From Pseudomonadota bacterium (GTDB lineage: Bacteria > Pseudomonadota > Alphaproteobacteria > Azospirillales > Azospirillaceae): 41,011 bases of DNA. The first letter of the stretch is position 1. Each line of letters begins with the position of its first letter. The stretch spans positions 1 through 41,011 of the forward strand of contig JAEYPE010000169.1 in assembly GCA_023411035.1 (NCBI GenBank), given 5' to 3'. The notes under the pieces were generated by a model. That model was not told the origin of the DNA. It searched no databases and saw only the letters and a program-made list of their open reading frames with translations. This document shows, piece after piece, positions 1 to 8,407 of this stretch. The translations under genes and the position numbers were made by a program.

Positions 1-247
1 GCTTCTCGGCCAGCGTCTCCGCCCGCGCGTTGATCAGCCGCGCGCCGATGGACGGGTCGTCCGCCCAGAAAGGCACGAGGCCCCAGCGCAGGGTCACCAG
101 ATGGCGCCCGTCCTCCTCCCGCCGCACGGCGGGCACCGGCTGGGTGGGGGCCACGTTCCAGCGGGGCTTGAGGTTCGGAAGCTCGGGGAAGCCGAACAGC
201 CGCTGAACCTCCGCGACGGGCGTGGCGAGTATCATGCGTCCGCACAT
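1..247 (-). CDS. SRAP domain protein (YedK/HMCES-like), 3' part cut by window edge
   Basis: Reading leftward from an ATG at 247-245, the protein begins Met-Cys-Gly-Arg, the hallmark N-terminus of the SRAP family. In that family Cys2 becomes the N-terminal nucleophile that forms a covalent thiazolidine link to abasic sites in single-stranded DNA. Further family motifs follow: NVAPTQPVP (about residues 31-39), LRWGLVPFWA and IGARLINARAET, the conserved Asn-Ala-Arg-Ala-Glu block near residue 75. About 82 codons are visible; the family is usually 200-240 residues, so the catalytic His region lies beyond base 1. An internal ATG at 235 is in frame but would remove the catalytic Cys, so 247 is the start. 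It is divergent from the molybdenum hydroxylase gene across 127 bases. I see no alphaproteobacterial SOS box (GTTC-N7-GTTC) in that gap. Confidence 0.93.
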   Translation of the reverse strand, partial: MCGRMILATPVAEVQRLFGFPELPNLKPRWNVAPTQPVPAVRREEDGRHLVTLRWGLVPFWADDPSIGARLINARAETLAEK

Positions 248-374
248 GACCTAAGAATAGGTGGCCCGACGCCACCACGCCACCACCGGCTTACGCCAAG
301 GCGAGGGTTTTCGCCGGCCAAGCCCCCGCCTATCTTCACCGGATGTCTTCGCGCCACAGAAAAGTCCCCGCCCC

Positions 375-2705
375 ATGATGAAGTTCGGCATCGGCCAGCC
401 GGTCCCCCGCACCGAAGACGCCCGCCTGCTGACCGGCGGCGGGCGCTACACCGACGACGTGTCGCTCCCCGGCCAGACCTACGCCGTGTTCGTGCGCTCT
501 CCCCACGCCCACGCCGACATCCGCGGGATCGACACGGCGGAGGCGGCGGAGCAGCCGGGCGTGCTCGGCGTCTTCACCGTCGCGGATCTGGAGGCCGACG
601 GCACCCGGCCGATCCCCTGCGCCGCGGCGCTGACGCAGCGCGACGGCTCCCCCTACGTCGCCCCGCCCCGCCCGGCGCTTGCGAAGGGGCGCGTGCGCCA
701 TGTCGGCGATCCGGTCGCCGTGGTGGTGGCGGAAACGCCGGAGGCCGCCCGCGACGCGGCGGAGTTGGTGATGGTCGATTACGGCGACCGGCCCGCCGTC
801 ACCGGCACGGCGGAGGCGCTGGAGCCCAACCGCCCGCAGGTGTGGGACGAGGCGCCGGGCAACCTCTGCTTCGACTGGGAGCAGGGCGACGAGGCGGCGG
901 TGGATTCCGCGCTCGCCGGGGCCGCCCGCGTCGTGGAACTGGAAATCGTCAACAACCGCGTCGTCGCCAGCCCGATGGAAGGCCGCGCCTGCCTCGCCGC
1001 GGTGGAGCCGGACAGCGGGCGGCTGGTCATCTACGTCACCAGCCAGGGCGTTCACGGCCTGCGCAAGCAGTTCGCCGAGCTTTTCGGCCTGCCGGAATCG
1101 TCATTCCGCGTCATCACCACGGATGTCGGCGGCGGCTTCGGCATGAAGCTGTTCAATTACCCCGAATACATGGTCTGCCTGTTCGCCGCGCGCCGCCTGA
1201 ACCGGCCCGTGAAGTGGACGGCGGAGCGGACGGAGGGCTTCCTCAGCGACGACCATGGGCGCGACCATGTCAGCCGCGCCCGGCTGGCGCTGGACGGCGA
1301 CGGGCGCTTCCTCGGGCTGCGGGTGGACACGGTGGCCAATCTGGGCGCCTATCTGTCGAACTACGGCCCCTTCATCCCGACCGACGCCGGGTCGGCGATG
1401 CTCGTCGGCTCCTACACCACGCCGGCGGTCTATGTGCGGGTGAAGGGCGTCTTCACCAACACCCAGCCGGTGGACGCCTACCGCGGCGCAGGACGGCCGG
1501 AAGCCGCCTATCTGCTGGAACGGCTGATCGACCATGCGGGGCGCGTGACCGGCCTCGGCCCGGCGGAAATCCGGCGGCGCAACTTCATCCCACCCGCCGC
1601 CATGCCCTACGCCACACCGATGGGCCAGACCTACGACACCGGCGAGTTCGAGCAGAACCTGCGCGACGGGCTGGAACTGGCCGATTACGCCGGGCTACCC
1701 GCCCGCAAGGCGGCGGCGAAGGCCCGAGGGAAGCTGCGCGGGGCGGGAATCGCCACCTACATCGAAGCCTGTTCGGGCGGCGGCGCGGAGCAGGCGACCG
1801 TCCAGGTCAACGGCGACGGGCGCATCGTCCTGATGATCGGTACCCAGACCAACGGCCAGGGGCACGAGACCGCCTACAAGCAGATCATCGCCGACCGGCT
1901 GGGCGTCCCTCCGGAGGATGTGGAGGTCGTGCAGGGCGACACCGACCGCGTGGCCTGGGGGGCGGGCACCGGCGGCTCCCGATCCGTCCCCGTGGGCGGG
2001 GCGGCGCTGGCGGAGGGTGCCGCGCGGGTGGTGACCAAGGCGACCGACGTGGCCGCCGACCTGCTGGAAACCGCCGCGGTGGACGTGGAGTTCCGCGAGG
2101 GGCGCTTCGGTGTCGTCGGCACCGACCGCAGCGTCTCCTTCAAGGAGGTGGCGGCGAAGGCCGCGGCCAAGGAAGGGGCGGACGGCACCATCGCCTTTTC
2201 CGAGATGGCCCGCTGGACCCCGCCGGCCAACACCTTCCCCAACGGCTGCCATGTGGCGGAGGTGGAGGTCGATCCCGACACCGGGGTGGTGGAGGTGGTC
2301 GGCTACACCGTCGTGGACGATTTCGGAACGGTGGTGAACCCGCTGCTCGTCATGGGGCAGGTCCATGGCGGCGTCGCCCAGGGCATCGGGCAGGCGCTTC
2401 AGGAACGGGTGGTCTTCGACCCGGACAGCGGGCAGCTTCTCAGCGGCTCCTTCATGGACTACCAGATGCCGCGCGCCGTGGACGTGCCGGACATCCGCAT
2501 CAAGCTGAACTGCGTGCCCAGCACCACCAACGCGCTGGGCATGAAGGGCGCCGGAGAGGCGGGGGCCATCGGCGCGCCGCCCGCCGTCATCAACGCGCTG
2601 GTGGACGCGCTGTCCGAATACGGCATCGACCACATCGACATGCCCGCCACCCCGCTGTCGGTCTGGACCCTGATCCAGGCGCAGGGCAAAGCCGCCGCGG
2701 AGTGA
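375..2705 (+). CDS. Xanthine dehydrogenase/CO dehydrogenase-family molybdopterin-binding large subunit (form II CoxL-like)
   Basis: The 776-residue product matches the molybdenum hydroxylase large-subunit family. It has an N-terminal aldehyde oxidase a/b hammerhead (about residues 10-120) followed by the molybdopterin-binding domain. Visible motifs are GGGFGMKLF near residue 255, the active-site loop AYRGAGR at residues 368-374, the QTNGQGHET cofactor-contact motif, GTGGSRSVPVG, and near the C-terminus GAGEAGAIGAPPA, whose Glu is the likely catalytic base. AYRGAGR is the form II signature; true aerobic CO dehydrogenase (form I) has AYRCSFR, so CO oxidation should not be assumed. The substrate is probably an aldehyde or N-heterocycle, unknown here. 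FAD and 2Fe-2S subunit genes are absent from both sides. The start is the first ATG of a double ATG at 375; an upstream in-frame extension lacks family similarity. Confidence 0.93.
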   Translation: MMKFGIGQPVPRTEDARLLTGGGRYTDDVSLPGQTYAVFVRSPHAHADIRGIDTAEAAEQPGVLGVFTVADLEADGTRPIPCAAALTQRDGSPYVAPPRPALAKGRVRHVGDPVAVVVAETPEAARDAAELVMVDYGDRPAVTGTAEALEPNRPQVWDEAPGNLCFDWEQGDEAAVDSALAGAARVVELEIVNNRVVASPMEGRACLAAVEPDSGRLVIYVTSQGVHGLRKQFAELFGLPESSFRVITTDVGGGFGMKLFNYPEYMVCLFAARRLNRPVKWTAERTEGFLSDDHGRDHVSRARLALDGDGRFLGLRVDTVANLGAYLSNYGPFIPTDAGSAMLVGSYTTPAVYVRVKGVFTNTQPVDAYRGAGRPEAAYLLERLIDHAGRVTGLGPAEIRRRNFIPPAAMPYATPMGQTYDTGEFEQNLRDGLELADYAGLPARKAAAKARGKLRGAGIATYIEACSGGGAEQATVQVNGDGRIVLMIGTQTNGQGHETAYKQIIADRLGVPPEDVEVVQGDTDRVAWGAGTGGSRSVPVGGAALAEGAARVVTKATDVAADLLETAAVDVEFREGRFGVVGTDRSVSFKEVAAKAAAKEGADGTIAFSEMARWTPPANTFPNGCHVAEVEVDPDTGVVEVVGYTVVDDFGTVVNPLLVMGQVHGGVAQGIGQALQERVVFDPDSGQLLSGSFMDYQMPRAVDVPDIRIKLNCVPSTTNALGMKGAGEAGAIGAPPAVINALVDALSEYGIDHIDMPATPLSVWTLIQAQGKAAAE

Positions 2706-2762
2706 CAGACGTTCGGGAAGAATGATCATCGGCCCTTTGCCGGGGCGATGTCGCACCCTTCC

Positions 2763-2792
2763 TTGAAAAATTTGTGACAAATTCGATATTAT
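2763..2792 (+). promoter_or_regulatory. Candidate sigma70-type promoter with embedded palindromic operator
   Basis: In an AT-rich island a TTGAAA hexamer (2763-2768) is followed after 18 bases by TATTAT (2787-2792), 26 bases before the EAL gene ATG. Between the two hexamers lies the perfect palindrome AATTTGTGACAAATT (2769-2783; 7-base arms around a central G). Its placement fits a repressor operator. The cognate regulator is not in the window, and the motif does not match a family I can name with confidence. Confidence 0.55.
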
Positions 2793-2817
2793 TGGGTGTC
2801 TGAAGTAGAATCGTTCC

Positions 2818-3612
2818 ATGGAAGAAGCGGTCATGACGGCGGAGCAAAGAAGCGGCGGATGCGGCGGGTTGTGCGCCGAAGGAGTGGGGTTCGACTTCAC
2901 CATGGCCTTCCAGCCGATCGTCGATGTCGGAGGCGGACGGCCTTGGGCGCATGAAGCCTTGGTGCGCGGTCCCGGCGGCCAAGGGGCCGGCTGGGTATTG
3001 GGGCAGGTGACGGAGACGAACCGCTACGCCTTCGACCAGGCTTGCCGGATCAAGGCCATCGAACTGGCGGCGAGCCTCGGGTTGGGTCAGGCTGACGCCT
3101 ACTTGTCGATCAACTTCCTTCCCAACGCCGTTTACCAGGCCGAAACCTGCATCCGCGCCACGCTGGCCGCCGCAGGCCGCACCGGCTTCCCGCCGGAACG
3201 CATCATCTTCGAGGTCACCGAGAACGAACGGGTGGTGGACAGCGCGCATCTGAAGTCGATCTTCGCCGAATACAAGCGCCAGGGTTTCCACACTGCCATC
3301 GACGATTTCGGGTCCGGCTATTCCGGTCTGAACCTGCTGGCCGAGTTCCAGCCGGACATCATCAAACTGGACATGGAACTGACCCGCGCCATCGACACCG
3401 ACCGCACCCGCCGCAGCATCGTCGGCGCGATCCTGATGGTGTGCCGTGACCTGGGCATCACCCCAGTGGCGGAAGGCGTGGAGACTCCGGGCGAAGCGAA
3501 GGCGTTGCGCGATCTGGGAATCACGCTGATGCAGGGCTATCTGTTCGCCCGCCCGGCATTGGAGACTTTGGTGTCGGCCCCCACGGTGGATCCGGGGCTG
3601 ATCGAAGCGTGA
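2818..3612 (+). CDS. Stand-alone EAL-domain cyclic-di-GMP phosphodiesterase
   Basis: The 264-residue protein is almost entirely one EAL domain, which hydrolyses c-di-GMP to pGpG. Catalytic and metal-binding positions are intact: the EAL motif itself at 46-48 (in HEALVRG), Asn99 in SINFLP, Glu132 in FEVTENE, Asp162-Asp163 in IDDFGSGYSG, Lys183 in IIKLD, Glu219/Glu222 in AEGVET and Gln239 in MQGYLF. Activity is therefore expected. There is no GGDEF, PAS, receiver or membrane segment, so control probably comes from expression or a partner protein. The first ATG is at 2818. A second ATG at 2833 has a better purine-rich stretch upstream (GGAAGAAG) and could be the true start. It is convergent with the next gene, with one base between the stop codons. 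Confidence 0.95.
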   Translation: MEEAVMTAEQRSGGCGGLCAEGVGFDFTMAFQPIVDVGGGRPWAHEALVRGPGGQGAGWVLGQVTETNRYAFDQACRIKAIELAASLGLGQADAYLSINFLPNAVYQAETCIRATLAAAGRTGFPPERIIFEVTENERVVDSAHLKSIFAEYKRQGFHTAIDDFGSGYSGLNLLAEFQPDIIKLDMELTRAIDTDRTRRSIVGAILMVCRDLGITPVAEGVETPGEAKALRDLGITLMQGYLFARPALETLVSAPTVDPGLIEA

Positions 3613-3613
3613 G

Positions 3614-3967
3614 CTACAGCATCCGCTGCGGACGGACCACGCGCTCCTTCTGGGCGTAGCGGCCCTTCTGCTCGGCGGCCAGGGTCAGCGCCTCATGCGC
3701 GATCATGCGGCGGTAATCGGGGTCCACGCGGGAGAACATGGCATAGGCGAACTGCACCGCCTCCGGCGTCGGGCTCGACACGGCCTCGCGCAGGGCGTTG
3801 CGGAGCATGCGCAGCTCCAGAACGCCTTTCACGGACATGCGTTCGACCGCCTGGGCCAGGATGTCGATCGAACACAGGGATGCATCGTCATCGAGTCGGT
3901 ACTGCACCGCACACCCACAGGGAAGAACAGACACGAACCGGCGCGGTTCTACCTGTGGTTTTCGCAA
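3614..3967 (-). CDS. Small conserved-looking hypothetical protein
   Basis: A 117-residue frame on the minus strand between the EAL gene and the GlgE fusion. I do not recognise a family. The N-terminal part has a Cys-Gly-Cys pair (PCGCAVQY, about residues 17-24). The rest is predicted mostly helical, with amphipathic stretches such as the VLELRMLRNALREAV segment and a basic C-terminus. No signal peptide or membrane segment is seen. The longest version starts at TTG (3967), preceded by an AAGG ribosome-binding candidate eight bases away; a downstream GTG or ATG may be used instead. Its composition resembles its neighbours and no better overlapping frame exists, which supports it being a real gene. 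Confidence 0.55.
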   Translation of the reverse strand: MRKPQVEPRRFVSVLPCGCAVQYRLDDDASLCSIDILAQAVERMSVKGVLELRMLRNALREAVSSPTPEAVQFAYAMFSRVDPDYRRMIAHEALTLAAEQKGRYAQKERVVRPQRML

Positions 3968-3984
3968 AATTCCAGCCTTTCAGC

Positions 3985-4009
3985 GTTGCGGTGGGGAGCC
4001 CGCCGCAAC
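3985..4009 (-). terminator. Candidate hairpin terminator after the glgE fusion
   Basis: Inverted repeat GTTGCGG (3985-3991) / CCGCAAC (4003-4009), extendable inward by three G-C pairs and one G-U pair, immediately downstream of the GlgE stop. There is no adjacent run of T on the minus strand, so termination may be weak or Rho-assisted. Confidence 0.35.
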
Positions 4010-4017
4010 CACTGCCT

Positions 4018-7000
4018 TCACACCCCCGGCGGACGGAGGCGCCAGATCGCCGCCGGGTTCTGCTGCGGCTCCAGCCAGACATGCTGGAACTTGCCGATCC
4101 AGGTGAAGCGGTGGCCGGTGAACAGGTCCTCCACCTGAACGTGGGCGCCGTCGTCCAGGCCCAGTTCCCACAGCGGAACCTCGATGGTGCCGCCATGGCC
4201 GTGGTGCGGGTCCAGATTCACGGCGATCAGGATGACGTTGTCCTTGCTGTCCGTCATCTTGCCGTAAAGCAGGATGTTGTCGTCATAGGCGTTGTGGAAG
4301 CGCAGATTCGTGAACCTGTGCAGCGCCGGATTCTCCGCGCGGATTTTGTTCAGCCGCGTGATGTAATCGACGATGTTGCCGGGCCGGTGCCAGTCCCAAT
4401 GCCGGATTTGGTACTTCTCGGAATGATTGTACTCCTCCTTGCCCGGATAGGGGTCGGCCTCGCAGACGAGATAGGGGGTGTAGAGGCCATAGACGCCCGA
4501 CAGGGTGGCGGCCAGGACGGCGCGCATCATATGGGCGGGCCGCCCGCCATGCACCAGGATCGGCGGCAGGATGTCCGGCGTGTTGGCGAAGAAGTTGGGC
4601 TGCATGTAGTCCTTGGACTCGCCCCGGGTCAGCTCCGTCAGATACTCGGTCAGTTCCGCCTTGGTGGTGCGCCAGGTGAAGTAGCTGTAGGACTGGGTGA
4701 AGCCGATCTTCGCCAGCCGCCGCATCAGCTTGGGCCGGGTGAAGGCTTCGGCCAGGAAGATCGCGTCGGGGAAGCGGTCCTGCACCTCCCGGATCATCCA
4801 TTCCCAGAAGGGAAAGGGCTTGGTGTGCGGGTTGTCCACACGGAAGATGCGCACCCCCTCGTCGCACCAGAACAGAACCACGTCGCGCAGCGCGTGCCAC
4901 AGGTCCGGGTAGGCATCCCGGTAGAAACTGACGTTGACGATGTCCTGGTACTTCTTCGGCGGGTTCTCGGCGTAACGGATCGTGCCGTCCGGGCGCCAGT
5001 AGAACCAGTGCGGGTACGACGTGATCCAGGGATGGTCGGGCGAGCATTGGATGGCGAAATCCAGCGCGATCTCGATGCCGTGCCGGCGCGCCTCCTTCAC
5101 CAGCCGGCGGAAGCCGTCGAAGTCGCCGATCATCGGGTCGATGTCGGCGTGCCCGCCCTCCGTGGCGCCGATGGCGTAGGGCACGCCGGGATCGTCCGGG
5201 CCGGGGTTCAGCGTGTTGTTGCGCCCCTTGCGGAAGCTGCGCCCGATCGGGTGGATCGGCGGGAAATACAGCACGTCGAAGCCCATGCGCCGGATGAAGG
5301 GCAGCATGTTCGACACGTCGTCGAAGGTTCCGGCCCGCGACGGGTCCGGAGAGGCCGAGCGCGGGAAAAGCTCGAACCACGCCGAGAAGCGGGCCGCGGT
5401 GCGGTCCACATAGACCTCCAGATCGCGGCTGTAGCGGGACAGGTACTGCCGCTCCCCATGTTTCGCCATGGCCTGCCGCGGCTCGTCCGACAGGGCATAG
5501 GCGGTCAGGTCAGGTCCCTGGAGGGTGTTCATCCGCTCCACCACCCGCTCCAGCACGGCGCGGCCCTCGCCCTCGATCAGCCCCATGGCGTGCTCGACGA
5601 AGCGGCGGCCCTCGATCAGTTCCAGGCTCACGTCCATCCCGGCGTCGTGCTTCTTCACGAAGTCGGCGCGCCAGCTTTCCCACACGTCGCGCCACGCCAG
5701 AATGCTGTAACGGTAGCGGGTGTTGCGGGTCAGCGGCACCTTGCCCACCCAGCGGTCGTTGTCGAAGAAGGCCATGGGCACCTCGCGCCACTCCTCCTCG
5801 TCCACCGGACGGTAGGTGACGGCGGCGGCCAGAACGAAGGTGCCGTCCGTGTAGATGTCCGCCCACACCTCCATCACGTCGCCGACCACGCGCTTGACCG
5901 CAAAGCGCCCGCCGTCGAGTTCGGGATAGACGTTCTCGATGGTGACCCGGCGCGCGGCCAGCTCGTCCATCCAGGCGCGGGTGCCGGCGTCGTGCTCCGG
6001 GCCACGCTCGCCCAGATGGTTCAGTTCGATGGGGCGGCTCCGCGCCGGGCGGGCGCGGAAGACGCGCATCTCCAGCGGGCGCAGGCGCAGTTCACGGCCC
6101 GGCTCGAAGGGCAGCGGCGCGGCTTCCGGGGTCACGTCCTGGAAATCGGCGAAACCGCCGCCGGTGCCGGCCAGGAGCGGGCCGGGGTCGATGGGGTGCG
6201 GCTGGTTCTCGTCCGGGTTGATGAGCAGGACGGCGCAGCCCTCCCCGCCCCCGTTGGCCCAGCCGTCCGTGCTGCGGACCAGCCCGACGACCGGGTTGTG
6301 GGGAGACGTCACGCGGCGCTGCGGCCCTTCGACGTTCAGCGCCGGGCTGTCCGCCTTCATGGCGTTCACCTGACCGATGAAGCCGGTCAGGTCCAGCTTC
6401 GGCTGTTCCCAATCCTCGGGCCTGGTGTTCACCACGTCCAGCTTGCGGGTGAAGCCGTACTCGTATCCCACCGGCATCATCACGCCCGTGGAGAAGGAGG
6501 CCGCGAACAGATAGTGCATCTTCAGATGGGCGGCCAGCCGCTGGGTGTCCTGGCTGCCGACCTCCGCCGCCATCCGGTCGGTGTCGTGGCTTTCCGGAAA
6601 GGCGATGGAGGGCGCGATCCAGCGGAACTCGTCATACTGCTCCAGCAGCCAATCGGACTTGAAGTCCCACCATTTGGCGCTGTTGAACAGGAAGTCGAAG
6701 CCCGCGCCGCCCAGGTCGCGCACCTGCTCCACCGTGCAGCCCAGCGTCTCGGCGAAGAAGGCCGCCTCCGGGTCGGCTTCCCGCGAACGGTCGATCAGCG
6801 TCTTCCAGACCTCCGCCGGGATCTGGTAGGCGGCGTCGCAGCGGAATCCCTTCACCCCCAGCCCGATGCAGTGGCGCAGGTAGCGGGTCCAATAGTCGGT
6901 CAGCCCCGCCCGCACCTCCGCCCGGTCGTAGTCGAGCATGGCGAGGTCGCCCCAGACGGTGACCCGCGAGGGGTCCACCGGGTCCACGGCCCGCGGGCTG

Positions 7001-7365
7001 TAGAGATCGCCGTCGGGATCGCGCCGGTACCAGTCCGGATGCTCGCCCACCAGAACCGCGTCCTTGGCGGTGTGGTTGATGACGAGGTCGAGCATGACCG
7101 ACTGCCCGTGCCGTCCCGCCTCCGCGATGAAGCCGCGCAGCAGTTCGTCCGGATGCTCCGCCGCACCGCCCTGGATGCGGTCGTGCAGCCGGTAATGGTC
7201 CTTCACGGCGTAGAGGCTGCCGGAGAAGCCCGGATAATGGATTGGATTCAGGAACAGCCAGTCGAATCCCATGCCCTGGATGCGGGGCAGATGCCCGGCC
7301 CAATCGCGCATCGGGCCGACGAGCGTGGGGAACAGGTTGTAGATGCGCGGTCCGGCGGTGGCCAT
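4018..7365 (-). CDS. glgE: GH13 alpha-amylase-like domain fused to GlgE maltosyltransferase
   Basis: The 1115-residue protein carries two glycoside hydrolase family 13 units. Residues 1-440 form an amylase-like barrel with DLVINHTA (93-100), the nucleophile candidate Asp177 in GFRCDAAY, Glu206 in FFAETLG and Asp261 in ESHDTDR. Residues 470-1115 match GlgE (alpha-1,4-glucan:maltose-1-phosphate maltosyltransferase). They begin with the GlgE beta-domain (RVTIENVYPELDGGRFAVKR) and include the nucleophile Asp844 in FRVDNPHTKP, the acid/base Glu873 in FLAEAFTRP and Asp931 in FFANTPDILP. GlgE extends glycogen-like glucan from maltose-1-phosphate in the cytoplasm; single-domain GlgE is about 660-700 residues. 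ATG 7365 follows AGGAGG by eight bases; longer frames are out-of-family. TreS, Pep2/Mak and GlgB are not in the window. Specificity of the N-terminal unit is unknown. Confidence 0.93.
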   Translation of the reverse strand: MATAGPRIYNLFPTLVGPMRDWAGHLPRIQGMGFDWLFLNPIHYPGFSGSLYAVKDHYRLHDRIQGGAAEHPDELLRGFIAEAGRHGQSVMLDLVINHTAKDAVLVGEHPDWYRRDPDGDLYSPRAVDPVDPSRVTVWGDLAMLDYDRAEVRAGLTDYWTRYLRHCIGLGVKGFRCDAAYQIPAEVWKTLIDRSREADPEAAFFAETLGCTVEQVRDLGGAGFDFLFNSAKWWDFKSDWLLEQYDEFRWIAPSIAFPESHDTDRMAAEVGSQDTQRLAAHLKMHYLFAASFSTGVMMPVGYEYGFTRKLDVVNTRPEDWEQPKLDLTGFIGQVNAMKADSPALNVEGPQRRVTSPHNPVVGLVRSTDGWANGGGEGCAVLLINPDENQPHPIDPGPLLAGTGGGFADFQDVTPEAAPLPFEPGRELRLRPLEMRVFRARPARSRPIELNHLGERGPEHDAGTRAWMDELAARRVTIENVYPELDGGRFAVKRVVGDVMEVWADIYTDGTFVLAAAVTYRPVDEEEWREVPMAFFDNDRWVGKVPLTRNTRYRYSILAWRDVWESWRADFVKKHDAGMDVSLELIEGRRFVEHAMGLIEGEGRAVLERVVERMNTLQGPDLTAYALSDEPRQAMAKHGERQYLSRYSRDLEVYVDRTAARFSAWFELFPRSASPDPSRAGTFDDVSNMLPFIRRMGFDVLYFPPIHPIGRSFRKGRNNTLNPGPDDPGVPYAIGATEGGHADIDPMIGDFDGFRRLVKEARRHGIEIALDFAIQCSPDHPWITSYPHWFYWRPDGTIRYAENPPKKYQDIVNVSFYRDAYPDLWHALRDVVLFWCDEGVRIFRVDNPHTKPFPFWEWMIREVQDRFPDAIFLAEAFTRPKLMRRLAKIGFTQSYSYFTWRTTKAELTEYLTELTRGESKDYMQPNFFANTPDILPPILVHGGRPAHMMRAVLAATLSGVYGLYTPYLVCEADPYPGKEEYNHSEKYQIRHWDWHRPGNIVDYITRLNKIRAENPALHRFTNLRFHNAYDDNILLYGKMTDSKDNVILIAVNLDPHHGHGGTIEVPLWELGLDDGAHVQVEDLFTGHRFTWIGKFQHVWLEPQQNPAAIWRLRPPGV

Positions 7366-7525
7366 CGGGAAATCCTCCTGGTCGGCAGCGGCACGCCAGC
7401 CGGTCGCCGCTGGTTGACAAGCGCGGCACCCTCCGCAGATCGTCGGGGAAACCATCGCGAGGTTGCGACGCGCGCCCGGCGGAGCGCACGCGCTCAACCC
7501 CTGCGAAGCGCGAAGGTTCCGAAAC

Positions 7526-7556
7526 CTGACTCTTTGGCCGAAATCTGACTCTTTGG
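7526..7556 (+). repeat. Two 12-bp direct repeats upstream of ppk2
   Basis: CTGACTCTTTGG occurs at 7526-7537 and again at 7545-7556, a 19-base period (about two helical turns). It ends 11 bases before the ppk2 ATG, and the second copy runs into the GGAAGG ribosome-binding site. It could be a regulatory site or a small duplication. Confidence 0.6.
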
Positions 7557-7567
7557 AAGGTGCGCTC

Positions 7568-8395
7568 ATGGGCAACGGAAACGGCAAGATCCGGCTCGAC
7601 AAGCTCGATATGAAGGCCGAGGGCATCGGCAGCAAGGACGACTACGAGCGCCGCCTCGCCAAGTTGCAGAAGGACCTGCTGCACATCCAGCAAACCTATT
7701 GGCACGAGAAGCGCCGCGCGATCCTGGTGTTCGAGGGCTGGGACGCCGCCGGCAAGGGCGGCTGCATCCGCCGCCTGACCGAACCGCTGGACCCCCGCGG
7801 CTTCCACGTCTGGCCGATCGGCGCCCCAAGGGCGGACGAACAGGGCAAGCACTACCTCTACCGCTTCTGGACCAAGCTCCCCGCCCCCGGCACCTTCGCC
7901 ATCTTCGACCGCTCCTGGTACGGCCGCGTTCTGGTGGAGCGGGTGGAGGGTTTCGCCGACAAGGACCAGTGGAAGCGCGCCTACGACGAGATCAACCAAT
8001 TCGAGAAGATGCTGACCGACGATGGGGTCCGCATCATCAAGATCTTCATGCACATCACGCCGGATGAGCAGCTCGACCGCTTCCGCGAACGGCTGAGCAA
8101 CCCCTACAAGCGCTGGAAGCTGACCGAGGAGGACCTGCGCAACCGCGCGCGCTGGGACGACTACACCAAGGCCATCGAGGCGATGTTCGACAGGACCTCG
8201 ACCGAGACGGCACCCTGGCAGGCCGTTCCCGCCAACTCCAAATGGCACGCCCGCCTGAAGGTGATGGAGATCGTGACGGGGGCACTGAGCAAGGGCGTCA
8301 ACATCGCCCCGCCGCCCATCGACCTGACCGTCGCCAAGATCGCGGCGGAGGTTCTGGGCGTGCATGTGACCTTCAGCGAGGCCGGGAAGGACTGA
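7568..8395 (+). CDS. ppk2: Polyphosphate kinase 2 family protein
   Basis: The 275-residue product has the PPK2 P-loop fold: Walker A FEGWDAAGKGG (residues 55-65), the family block WPIGAPRADEQGKHYLYRFW (about 82-101), Walker B IFDRSWYGR (112-120) and the YKRWKLTEEDLRNRARW lid region. PPK2 enzymes transfer phosphate between polyphosphate and nucleotides. Whether this one prefers NDP, NMP or both cannot be settled by eye. ATG 7568 is chosen because GGAAGG lies about eight bases upstream and family similarity begins there, although the frame is open further upstream. It is divergent from the GlgE fusion, placing two storage-polymer enzymes head to head, and convergent with the ClC gene (12 bases between stops). 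Confidence 0.95.
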   Translation: MGNGNGKIRLDKLDMKAEGIGSKDDYERRLAKLQKDLLHIQQTYWHEKRRAILVFEGWDAAGKGGCIRRLTEPLDPRGFHVWPIGAPRADEQGKHYLYRFWTKLPAPGTFAIFDRSWYGRVLVERVEGFADKDQWKRAYDEINQFEKMLTDDGVRIIKIFMHITPDEQLDRFRERLSNPYKRWKLTEEDLRNRARWDDYTKAIEAMFDRTSTETAPWQAVPANSKWHARLKVMEIVTGALSKGVNIAPPPIDLTVAKIAAEVLGVHVTFSEAGKD

Positions 8396-8407
8396 CCGGA
8401 AGGCTGG

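Noticed and set aside
101..2725. Longer plus-strand frame overlapping the molybdenum hydroxylase gene in another phase
   Set aside because: Arg/Gly/Pro-rich out-of-phase translation; the in-phase frame from 375 contains all molybdopterin-binding motifs, and the SRAP gene explains the first 247 bases.
3880..7548. Open frame of over 1200 codons on the plus strand opposite the glgE fusion
   Set aside because: It mirrors the glgE codon phase (GC-rich third positions remove stops), is His/Arg/Gly/Val-rich with no domain, and the minus-strand frame carries all GlgE catalytic motifs.
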